Shown here: positions 1-6,514 of the stretch, in pieces | Numbering within the stretch: position 1 is the stretch's first letter | Layout: the number at the start of each line of letters is the position of its first letter | Assembly: GCA_902803635.1 (NCBI GenBank) | Contig: CADCQU010000332.1 | Coordinates: 1 to 8,731, forward strand | DNA from: an uncultured Lachnospiraceae bacterium | GTDB lineage: Bacteria > Bacillota > Clostridia > Lachnospirales > Lachnospiraceae | Length of the DNA stretch: 8,731 bases | Reading direction: 5' to 3' | Made by a program: the position numbers and the translations under genes | The notes under the pieces: model-generated | Databases searched by the model: none | Told to the model about the DNA's origin: nothing | What the model saw: the letters and a program-made list of their open reading frames with translations, nothing else

Positions 1-61
1 CGTAAGGTTTCTCGCAAAGTTGACGGGATTCTTCGTCGCTTCGCTCCTCAGAATGACAGAA
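1..61. repeat. Palindromic intergenic repeat, right half (copy 1, cut by window edge)
   Basis: Positions 1-61 match 8659-8719 at all but one base (position 4 is A, the other copy has G). The stretch covers the central loop and right arm of the palindromic repeat seen whole near the other end of the window. The left arm would lie upstream of position 1. The right arm begins ACGGGATTCTTCG and ends AGAATGACA. The repeat belongs to the general class of small hairpin-forming, dispersed intergenic repeats (REP- or MITE-like) built on GTCATTCTGAGCGAAGCG-type arms; that class assignment is recalled, not searched. It sits about 80 bases upstream of the first gene, in the same orientation as the downstream copy. 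Confidence 0.8.
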
Positions 62-94
62 AAATCGGGGGTCAACTGAATAGTAACGATGCGA

Positions 95-108
95 ACCGGC
101 TGACCGGT
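95..108. promoter_or_regulatory. Small dyad in the operon leader (possible operator or leader hairpin)
   Basis: ACCGG, a four-base spacer CTGA, then CCGGT forms a 5-bp inverted repeat 31 bases upstream of the first start codon. It is followed by an A-rich stretch. It could be an operator half-site pair or a small mRNA hairpin. The stem is short, and I find no convincing -35/-10 pair around it, so a regulatory role is only a possibility. Confidence 0.22.
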
Positions 109-123
109 AGTTAAAAAAGAACA

Positions 124-133
124 AGGAAGAGGG
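124..133 (+). promoter_or_regulatory. Ribosome binding site of gene 1
   Basis: The purine run AGGAAGAGGG lies just before the start. Its AGAGG core ends 7 nt before ATG 140 but only 4 nt before the alternative GTG at 137, which favours ATG 140. Confidence 0.55.
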
Positions 134-139
134 CTTGTG

Positions 140-3061
140 ATGAAATGTGAACAGGCGTGTCGTTTCAATACCAGGGATGTTGGCTTTAACTTCCCCGCGA
201 AATCGGAGGGCTTTACGGCGAGGAACGCGGAGAACTGGGGCAATGTCTTCAACGCTTCCTTAAACCAGTGCTTTGACGGGCTGGGGAAGAGCTTTTACGA
301 GCTTCGCTCGTCCCGGGAGGACGTGTTCCTTGCGCGTCTTACGCTGCGTACCGACAGCGAGGGAAGAGAGGCCCTTTTTACAAATGCGGCCGTTTTTTCC
401 ATGGACGCATATGCCAGCTGCCTGCAGAAATCGCCGGCATGGTTTTTAAGTCTGCCGCTGGAGAAGCTTCGGAAAAATGCAGCCGCGGAGGAGCGTCTGG
501 AAGCGCTGGAAATCCCCGAACCGGGGGAGGCGGTCTTATGGGAGACGTGTGAGCTGGAAGCTGTCTCCTTCGATTCCTCGCGGGAGAAGTACGGGCTTGC
601 CGAGGTTTCGCTTCCTGCCCTGCGGGAAAAATATGGACTTACCGAGACCGCCTACGCGAGACTGGTTCGGCTTGCCTACGAGGCCATCCGCAGCCATGTC
701 TCCATTTGCCTCTTCGTGGAGAACGAGGAGGACGCCGCGGAGCGGGCATTTGCCTATGCGGCCCTGGCGGCCGCCGCGCTCCCGGCGGACTACCGGAAAA
801 TGCTGACCGTGGCAAGCGGTGCAGATTCACAGTGTACAATCTGGGTGCAGACGGCGGGAAACAGGGGAGCAGGCACGCCGGGCGCGAAGGCGGTGGTATT
901 TGATACGGAGCCGCAGGCGGGAGGACGCATCCTTTCCGGGATGGAACTTGTGGCAAGCCGCGGGGAGATGGACGACATCCTCGACCTCCTTGCACGAGAT
1001 CTGGCGGCGATGGACGAAAAAAGGCGGGAGGAGTTCCTTGCGGGGCTTTCGGAGGAGGCCAGGGGGCTTTCCGACGCGCCGGGCGCGGAGCTGTCGCTGG
1101 AGCTCTTTCTTTCCATGTACATAAAACAGAAGAAAGACGATAATTATATATTAAAAATCTATTGCATCACGCTGCTCCTGGAGTTCATGGGGGAGAAGAC
1201 GGAGAACCGTGCAAAGGTCAACGCGGCCGTCTCGGAAATGCTCCTCTCTCTTCGCGAGTACAAGGTGGCCCCGAGCGCGGGGATTTTGCGGGAGCTCATC
1301 GAACGCGCGCAGGAGCCGCAGGGCGAGGGGCTGTACGAGACCTTGCTGCTCGTTTTGGAGGCGGCGACGATGAAGACGAAGGCGGCCCTTGCGAGGGAGT
1401 ATGTCGAGCGTCTGGACATGCCGCGCCAGGTTCGGCTCCTGCAAATGTTGGCGCAGGGGAATCCGCAGGTCTGGGACCCGGAATTCACAGGGAAAATGTT
1501 TGTCTGGACCTGCTTGCGGGACGTTCCCGCACTGGCCGGGGAGGTCTTTGCACACTTTGGCGGAAATGGGGAGGAAATCCTCCACCAGGTCCTTTCCGGG
1601 AAGATGGCGTGGGAGGGCAATTTTTCTCAGGGTCTGGCAGGTGGGCCTGCCCGGGGCCTGGCGAGGGAGCCTGGGGCGGACAAGCTCTTCAACGCCTGCG
1701 AGACGGAATATTTGCGGCTTGCCATGCGAAGGTGGAACGCGCCCGTAAGGAAGGAACTCCTCACGAACGGGGAGGAGGAATTTTTCATTGCGCATTTCGA
1801 GGAGCTTCCGCCGGACGTACAGGAGGCCCTTGCGGGGTATTTCTGCCAGGCCAACCTGCAGGGTAACCAGGATACATGGGAGCTTGCAAGAAAGCTGGAC
1901 AGGTTCAGCGGCAGCCCGGCCCTCCACGAGCGGGTATTTGCGCATATGGGGAGCAGCCCGGAAGGCAGGGCCGCCCTCGACCAGTACATTACCGGGAGGG
2001 AGCTGCGTGGCTGCCGTAATCTGGAGGAGCTCATCGCCTGCACGCAGAGGGCGAACCATTTCCTTACCCCAAATAGCTATTTTGAGACCGAGACAAGGCG
2101 ACTTTGGCTTGCCTTTGCCGGGAACAGCTTTCCCGGAAGCTTTGTGGAAGGACAGAAGTGGCGAAGATGGCAGGAGGGGCTTCTGGAGCGGGCCAGGCTC
2201 TCCGAGGAGACGAAAAAGGCCATCCGGAAGGCCCTGGATGCCCGGCTTTTGCAGGCCGTCAGTCTCCAGGAGCTGCTTGGCAGCCGGGAGAGGCTGGCGC
2301 AGTGTGCCGCCCTGCTTCCGGAGGAGGGGCAGTGGCTGGAAAACGAGTTCCTGAAAAAATACGCGCTGGCAACGCTGCTTTTGCGCTGGCAAATGAATCC
2401 GGAGCTTTGGCGAAAGCTCCATGCCCTGATGCGGGACGTGGTGGAGAGGGGGGATATGCGGACCTACCCGCTCAGGGAGCTTGCGCCCGAGCTCCGTGGC
2501 TGCAAATTTCCCGAAACCCTGCTCTTTGCAAGGGAGGATCGGGAGCTCTTCGCCCAGGCCATGCGGGAGGAGGCCATCGCATATCTTCGCCGGAAAAATG
2601 TCCTTGCCATCGACCCGCTTCTTTTCAAATGCTACGGCCGTGCTTCCGATTTCGAGTATGACATGCGGGAGTTTAAGGAGCTGCTGCAGGATTTGACGGC
2701 CCGCGGGGCGCTGAACGAGGCCACCGTGATCCGGGCGGAGGACTCGAGCTATCTCACCGGGATGCACGCAAATCCAAGGGTGGTCGAGGAGCTTTGCAGG
2801 GCGATTGACAGAAACGCGCCGGAGCCTTTGCTGCTGTTGAGAGACACGCTGCAGCCGGAGAAGGCCAGGAAGGCGAGGAAGGAGGAAAGCTTTCCTCCGC
2901 TCCCGGAGAATGTGAGGAAGGCGGAAAGCTTGCCCCAGTCCCCGGAGATGGTGAGGGAGGCGGAAAGCTTGCCCCGGTCCCCGGAGGAGCCGGATGCGCC
3001 GCAGAATCGGAAGGAGAATATATTCAAGAATATATTCCAGAAAATAAAGAACAAGAGGTAA
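140..3061 (+). CDS. Large GAP1-like protein with helical body, PxxP-type repeats and basic tail
   Basis: This 973-aa soluble protein has no signal peptide and no membrane segment. Residues about 5-105 look like the N-terminal domain of GTPase-associated protein 1 (GAP1-N2 type), with a motif around residues 74-86 (EGREALFTNAAVF). Residues about 170-260 look like the middle domain, with a motif near 214-223 (LPADYRKMLT). These are family resemblances read by eye. GAP1-like proteins are large components of NTPase-linked conflict or signalling loci, usually beside a GTPase; none is in this window and this protein has no P-loop. Residues about 265-900 are mostly helix-forming, leucine- and glutamate-rich, probably a scaffold. 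Three 13-residue repeats follow (913-951), then a basic tail with NIFKNIFQKIKNK. The heptapeptide-like REKYGL occurs twice (148-153 and 162-167). It is the first gene of the operon, 3 nt before the next. ATG 140 is preferred over GTG 137 from ribosome-site spacing. The reading frame is secure; the family call is moderate to low and the biochemical role is unknown. Confidence 0.85.
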   Translation: MKCEQACRFNTRDVGFNFPAKSEGFTARNAENWGNVFNASLNQCFDGLGKSFYELRSSREDVFLARLTLRTDSEGREALFTNAAVFSMDAYASCLQKSPAWFLSLPLEKLRKNAAAEERLEALEIPEPGEAVLWETCELEAVSFDSSREKYGLAEVSLPALREKYGLTETAYARLVRLAYEAIRSHVSICLFVENEEDAAERAFAYAALAAAALPADYRKMLTVASGADSQCTIWVQTAGNRGAGTPGAKAVVFDTEPQAGGRILSGMELVASRGEMDDILDLLARDLAAMDEKRREEFLAGLSEEARGLSDAPGAELSLELFLSMYIKQKKDDNYILKIYCITLLLEFMGEKTENRAKVNAAVSEMLLSLREYKVAPSAGILRELIERAQEPQGEGLYETLLLVLEAATMKTKAALAREYVERLDMPRQVRLLQMLAQGNPQVWDPEFTGKMFVWTCLRDVPALAGEVFAHFGGNGEEILHQVLSGKMAWEGNFSQGLAGGPARGLAREPGADKLFNACETEYLRLAMRRWNAPVRKELLTNGEEEFFIAHFEELPPDVQEALAGYFCQANLQGNQDTWELARKLDRFSGSPALHERVFAHMGSSPEGRAALDQYITGRELRGCRNLEELIACTQRANHFLTPNSYFETETRRLWLAFAGNSFPGSFVEGQKWRRWQEGLLERARLSEETKKAIRKALDARLLQAVSLQELLGSRERLAQCAALLPEEGQWLENEFLKKYALATLLLRWQMNPELWRKLHALMRDVVERGDMRTYPLRELAPELRGCKFPETLLFAREDRELFAQAMREEAIAYLRRKNVLAIDPLLFKCYGRASDFEYDMREFKELLQDLTARGALNEATVIRAEDSSYLTGMHANPRVVEELCRAIDRNAPEPLLLLRDTLQPEKARKARKEESFPPLPENVRKAESLPQSPEMVREAESLPRSPEEPDAPQNRKENIFKNIFQKIKNKR
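2875..2991 (+). repeat. Three tandem 39-bp coding repeats
   Basis: Units start at 2875, 2914 and 2953, each 39 bp, in frame near the 3' end of gene 1. They encode RKEESFPPLPENV, RKAESLPQSPEMV and REAESLPRSPEEP. Units 2 and 3 are the most alike; unit 3 diverges in its last bases. The result is a flexible proline- and glutamate-containing linker between the helical body and the basic tail. In-frame tandem repeats of this type commonly vary in copy number between strains. Confidence 0.85.
3016..3037 (+). repeat. Duplicated 10-bp AT-rich palindrome in the tail of gene 1
   Basis: GAATATATTC occurs at 3016-3025 and again at 3028-3037, a 12-bp period. Each copy is a perfect palindrome. It encodes the repeated Asn-Ile-Phe of the basic C-terminal tail (NIFKNIFQ) and is much more AT-rich than the surrounding gene. 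It lies 28 bases upstream of the gene 2 start, so a site for a DNA-binding protein or an internal transcription start is conceivable, though a simple 12-bp coding duplication explains it too. Confidence 0.6.
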
Positions 3062-3064
3062 GCG

Positions 3065-4096
3065 ATGGCATTTTCCTATTTGCTGAGCGAGCTTTATGGA
3101 CTCAATGTATACAGGTCCGTTGGCGACCTGCAGAACGAAGAATACCAGGCGGGCATCGAGGCCATGTACGCCCCCTCGTCCGCGGAGCTAAGCTACGTCC
3201 CCGTGCGGAACGAAAAGGATCGGACGATTTACCAGTTCGTGCCGGCCCCGGCCATGCCAAATGGGCAGTGGGAGAGGCTGGTACGGGCCGTGCAGGGGCA
3301 TCAGTCGAAGCTGTGGGGTTCGCCTGATTTCGAGTGGCCGTTGGACCTCGCCGCGTCGGGAAGGATTCGGGGAGCAATTCTGCGGAACCGCCTCGATAAA
3401 GGGCGCCAGAATTTGCAGTCCTTTTTGGCAAATGCGGCCGCCCCGAGGTGGGAGCTATCGAAGAACCTCCTGCTTGCCCTCTGGCGGCTGCACATTGCGG
3501 GGCTTGCCATGGACGGTTTTTCAAGAAGCCAGGTCTTTGTGGAACCAAAAACCTCAAAAATCCGGCTTTTTGGCGGTTTTTTCCTCCAGCACCCCGACGG
3601 GGTGGAGGAAAGTACGGGGCGGGGCGATTTCTTCCTTCTGCCGGCTTCCGTTGCGGAGCGGCAGGCGAAGGAGGGGCGGGCACTGACGGCCGGGCAGAAG
3701 GATCTCTTCTCGGCGGTAACGATGGCGTTTTACCTTCTCTTTTATACGCACCCCTTCATCGGGCTTGCGTACCGCCCGCTGCCGAGGGATGCATATTTTG
3801 AGAGGTATTCCAAGGTGCCGGAATTTATTTTCAATACCAGGGGGAAGAACGGGCTTGGCCTGGAGTCCTATGACCGTACCATCCTGGAGCAGTGGGAGAG
3901 GACGACGCCCGCCTTGCGGACACTCTTTCTGGAGTTCTACGAGAAGGCATTTGACGCTTCTGCCCGTGACGCGAAGGAACCCCTCTGGCAGTTTGGGACG
4001 TGGATCGAAGCCCTCGAGGAGGATGCGAAAAAACAGAGCGGGGAGACGCATTTGACGGAGTTCCCCTTCCAAATGGTGGCTCCGTATATGGTGTGA
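3065..4096 (+). CDS. Probable pseudokinase (protein kinase-like fold, catalytic residues lost)
   Basis: This 343-aa soluble protein follows the order of motifs seen in bacterial kinase-like proteins that start a domain with WP-D and G-x-x-x-G. There is WPLDLAASGRIRGAIL at 91-106, then the helix ALWRLHIAG at 138-146 (the usual LH-x-x-G before the catalytic loop). The loop position follows (AMDGFSRSQVFV, 148-159), then a strand ending IRLFGGF (166-172). A C-lobe helix with LLFYTHPFIG (224-233) and an end helix with WIEAL (313-317) complete the pattern. Where an active kinase has H-G/R-D, N and D-F-G, this one reads M-D-G, Q and G-G-F: the catalytic Asp is absent or shifted, the metal-binding Asn is Gln and the DFG Asp is Gly. 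I infer a catalytically dead scaffold or ligand-sensing pseudokinase. It starts 3 nt after gene 1, with the ribosome site AAGAGG at 3053-3058 touching the upstream stop, and abuts gene 3. The frame is certain; the fold call is by-eye pattern matching. Confidence 0.85.
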   Translation: MAFSYLLSELYGLNVYRSVGDLQNEEYQAGIEAMYAPSSAELSYVPVRNEKDRTIYQFVPAPAMPNGQWERLVRAVQGHQSKLWGSPDFEWPLDLAASGRIRGAILRNRLDKGRQNLQSFLANAAAPRWELSKNLLLALWRLHIAGLAMDGFSRSQVFVEPKTSKIRLFGGFFLQHPDGVEESTGRGDFFLLPASVAERQAKEGRALTAGQKDLFSAVTMAFYLLFYTHPFIGLAYRPLPRDAYFERYSKVPEFIFNTRGKNGLGLESYDRTILEQWERTTPALRTLFLEFYEKAFDASARDAKEPLWQFGTWIEALEEDAKKQSGETHLTEFPFQMVAPYMV

Positions 4097-5104
4097 ATGA
4101 GGATTATGAGCAGGTCTTTGTCGATACATGTAAAAAACGTTGTTGGGAAAAAAGGGAAGGAAATCCTGGCGGATCCGCACGCATTTGCCAAGGCCCTGCA
4201 GGAACAGGGGGTTGCCAAGGAACAGGGGTTGATGGTAGAATTGATTTTAACGGCAGTGCCGCCGGTGGCCGCCGCCCTGCAGGGGGAGGAGCCTGGCCGC
4301 ACGGAGGTGGCCGCGCTGATCGGTTATATCACGGCGGAAACGTCCCTGACCCCGGAGGCGGCCAGACGCTATTTTGGCGCACTGTATGTCGGCGTTTTTG
4401 GCAAATTGCCGGCGGGTTCGATTGCGCACGGGGGGCTTCGGGCGCGGTCTCTTCGGAAGGCGCTTTCGGTGAAGGAGCCGTACCCGTGGCAGCCGATGGA
4501 CGCCGAGGAGGAGCGGCAGCTTCGAAACGCCCGCAGGCGGCTTGCATCGGGCGTGGAGAGCGAGAGGGACGAGGCTCTCTCCGCCCTTTCGGAGCTTGCG
4601 GACCGCGGAAATCCCGAGGCCTGCTACGCATTGGCGGAATATCTGAGGCAGAATAATACTTGGAATAATACAAAGGATGCATATATGTATTTCCGGCAGG
4701 CGGCCCTTGGGGGCTACGGCGCGGCCTACGGGGCGCTCGCGAGCCTCGAGCTGGAAAATCCGGAGGGCTCCCTCGGGAAGGCTGTCCGCTACCTTTCGCA
4801 CCCGCTTGCGGTGCAGGGGAAGGACGGGCGCAAATGGGCATCCGTCGTGCCGAAGCTGAAGAAGCAGCGGGAGACAAATGTCGGGAACGCGAAGGTTACG
4901 ATGGCCCTTAGCCTTCTTACGGTGATTCTTGCCATCCTGCTCTTTCCCGTGCAGGCGGTGGCGGCGGCCTTTGCCCTCTGCGTGGGGATTGTTACGTTTT
5001 TACAGGCCCTTGTGGTTGCCTTCTATGCCAATTACTACTCCTGCCGCCTGTCGTACCTCCTGTTTACCGCCGTGTGGTTCGTGGCGGCCCTGCTGCTGAT
5101 TTGA
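4097..5104 (+). CDS. Sel1-like repeat protein with three C-terminal transmembrane segments
   Basis: This 335-aa protein has three parts. Residues about 20-105 are an all-helical domain of a kind that often precedes Sel1 or FHA modules in Firmicutes, rich in Leu and Ala; I cannot name its function. Residues about 158-219 form Sel1-like (TPR-related) helical pairs, ALSALSELADRGNPEACYAL then the strongly Sel1-like DAYMYFRQAALGGYGAA. Such repeats usually hold protein partners. Residues about 268-285, 287-311 and 317-335 are three hydrophobic membrane segments, with the chain ending inside the last one. This puts the soluble part most likely on the cytoplasmic side, a membrane-tethered adaptor. 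The ATG directly follows the TGA of gene 2 (TGAATG), so translation is probably coupled. A second in-frame ATG at 4106 is possible; its GAGG is only 3 nt away, so neither start has a good ribosome site. No catalytic motif is visible. Confidence 0.85.
   Translation: MRIMSRSLSIHVKNVVGKKGKEILADPHAFAKALQEQGVAKEQGLMVELILTAVPPVAAALQGEEPGRTEVAALIGYITAETSLTPEAARRYFGALYVGVFGKLPAGSIAHGGLRARSLRKALSVKEPYPWQPMDAEEERQLRNARRRLASGVESERDEALSALSELADRGNPEACYALAEYLRQNNTWNNTKDAYMYFRQAALGGYGAAYGALASLELENPEGSLGKAVRYLSHPLAVQGKDGRKWASVVPKLKKQRETNVGNAKVTMALSLLTVILAILLFPVQAVAAAFALCVGIVTFLQALVVAFYANYYSCRLSYLLFTAVWFVAALLLI
4651..4671 (+). repeat. 12-bp-period direct repeat in gene 3
   Basis: GAATAATAC occurs at 4651-4659 and 4663-4671, in frame, giving NNT-W-NNT between the two helices of the Sel1-like unit. 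It replaces the short loop of typical Sel1 repeats and is AT-rich relative to its surroundings. It is the same kind of 12-bp micro-duplication as at 3016-3037 in gene 1. Confidence 0.6.
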
Positions 5105-5107
5105 GGA
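5103..5107 (+). promoter_or_regulatory. Ribosome binding site that sets the start of gene 4
   Basis: GAGGA overlaps the TGA stop of gene 3 (5102-5104) and lies 8 nt before ATG 5116. This supports ATG 5116 over an upstream in-frame GTG at 5074, which would overlap gene 3 by 31 bases and add a 14-residue, non-hydrophobic extension. Confidence 0.65.
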
Positions 5108-5115
5108 CGGACGCC

Positions 5116-6498
5116 ATGGAGAGTAAACGGATTCATTTGATATTGCTATTTCTTACATTTGCCGCGACCGTCCTTGCCCTGTTCCTTATGGGAACGCATA
5201 CGGACGGGTGGCGGCTCCTTGCCCTGGGCGTGGTTTTTCTTGTGGGAATCCTGCTGGTTCGGCGAACAGGCCTCGCCAGCTCTTTCCGCAAGAACCTGCC
5301 GCTCTTTCTGGTGCTCTGGCTCTTCCTCTATGTATTTCTTTGCATGGGGGATGCGACGCCGTCCTTTGACGCCTTCGCGCTGATCCCGGTGCGCTTCGGG
5401 GACGCGCTGAACCTCGGGCAGAACTGGCTGGTTCTCTGCATCTTTGCGGCTGCCGTCTTTCTTGGGGAGACCTTTGAGGACAGCAAGCCTTCGGCCATTT
5501 TTACCATCGCTGCGTACGTGGCGGGAGCCATTTTCCTGGTACGCTTTTTCTCGGTACTTTTGGGGGGAAGCTGTGACTTCTTCTACCTTCTGGCGATTCC
5601 TTTCTGCCTGGAGGAGCTTAGCAGCCGGCTTTTCGGCGGGCGGAAGACGTATTTTTCCCGCTACTTCCTGCTCTGCCTCGTGACGGTTCTTGTGCGGTTT
5701 CTCTTTCCGAAGGGGAAGGCGGGGAAGCTTTTTGCGGCGGTGCTTGTCGACGGGGAGTACCGGCTCTGGATCGGACTGCTCCTTGTGATTTGCGGGCTCC
5801 TCCTTCTTTTCGAGAAGGTGCGGGAGGAGGACGTGCTTCCGGAGGCAAATGTGCCGAACTCCTCGGTCGTCGCGGCCGGAATCCTGACTCTGGCAATACA
5901 GATATTTTTATTCTCCATGAAGGCAGGCTATGCATGGGATGTTTTCCTCTACGCGATTGCCTCCTGCTGCATGCTCCTTTTTTTGCATATTGTGCGGGTC
6001 TTGTACCAGAAACGGGAGCAAAAGGCGCTGGAGAGGCCGATGGGGGCGGCTTTGCTGGCTTCCTCGGCGGCCCTGACCCTTCTTTTGGCAAATGCGGTCG
6101 GGAGAATCCTTTCCTTCGAGGTGAGGTATGCGTATCTTTTTGCCGGCTTTCTTCTTATTTATATAGGCTGCCGCATGGCTTCCAAACCCCGGAAGGGGCC
6201 GGAACCCGTCATGGCCGTTTTCTTTAGCGTGATGGCCTTTGCCCTTTTCTTCGTGCTGGGAAGGAATGTCTTTACGGCGGCCGTGTGGCGGACAAGCCTG
6301 CCGAAGCTGGCCGTGGCCGTCGCAGGCGCACTGCTCTGCAGCGGCGTTCTGCTCGTCCTCGGCCGGTTCTCCGGGGAGAAACGGGAGGGGGCATTTGCCG
6401 GAACCGCTTCTTACGCGAAGCTCGCGAGGCTGCAGGGAATCCTGCTCGGGGCACTGTACGCCGTCCTTCTTGTACGGATGTTTTTGGTAAAGCTTTAG
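5116..6498 (+). CDS. Polytopic integral membrane protein of unknown function
   Basis: This 460-aa, very hydrophobic protein has about 14-15 predicted membrane segments by eye. The first is at residues 6-26 (LILLFLTFAATVLALFL); others lie near 32-49, 61-78, 103-117, 126-149, 154-170, 181-197, 218-236 and 252-270, continuing to the C-terminus. Loops are short, and positively charged residues cluster in several of them (for example GKAGK after the seventh segment, QKREQK after the tenth and KPRKG after the twelfth). I see no transporter signature, no zinc-binding or protease motif and no nucleotide-binding motif, so I assign no transport or enzyme role. The operon context makes it the likely membrane partner of the three-segment Sel1-like protein encoded just upstream (11-nt gap). 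It could be a channel, a receptor or an anchoring subunit; the sequence alone does not say which. Confidence 0.85.
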   Translation: MESKRIHLILLFLTFAATVLALFLMGTHTDGWRLLALGVVFLVGILLVRRTGLASSFRKNLPLFLVLWLFLYVFLCMGDATPSFDAFALIPVRFGDALNLGQNWLVLCIFAAAVFLGETFEDSKPSAIFTIAAYVAGAIFLVRFFSVLLGGSCDFFYLLAIPFCLEELSSRLFGGRKTYFSRYFLLCLVTVLVRFLFPKGKAGKLFAAVLVDGEYRLWIGLLLVICGLLLLFEKVREEDVLPEANVPNSSVVAAGILTLAIQIFLFSMKAGYAWDVFLYAIASCCMLLFLHIVRVLYQKREQKALERPMGAALLASSAALTLLLANAVGRILSFEVRYAYLFAGFLLIYIGCRMASKPRKGPEPVMAVFFSVMAFALFFVLGRNVFTAAVWRTSLPKLAVAVAGALLCSGVLLVLGRFSGEKREGAFAGTASYAKLARLQGILLGALYAVLLVRMFLVKL

Positions 6499-6502
6499 GC
6501 GC

Positions 6503-6510
6503 GGAGGGAG
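6503..6510 (+). promoter_or_regulatory. Strong ribosome binding site of gene 5
   Basis: GGAGGGAG, with GGAGG ending 7 nt before ATG 6515, is the best Shine-Dalgarno match in the window. It suggests independent and strong translation initiation of the last gene rather than mere coupling. Confidence 0.7.
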
Positions 6511-6514
6511 CTTT

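Noticed and set aside
20..48. TTGACG at 20-25 as a -35 promoter element
   Set aside because: No -10-like hexamer lies 16-18 bases downstream, and the hexamer belongs to the repeat's loop and arm.
1631..1673. 24-bp imperfect direct repeat in gene 1 (GLAGGPAR / GLAREPGA)
   Set aside because: It is real but short and only about 14 of 19 bases alike. It is best read as a Gly-Ala-Pro loop without separate meaning.
1151..2767. Long antisense open frame (538 codons) opposite gene 1
   Set aside because: It lies wholly inside gene 1, which has a good ribosome site and protein-like composition. The antisense frame is a by-product of GC-rich codon use and has no domain-like pattern.
5074..5115. Upstream GTG start for gene 4
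   Set aside because: It would overlap gene 3 and add a polar 14-residue extension before a clear first membrane segment. GAGGA at 5103-5107 points to ATG 5116.
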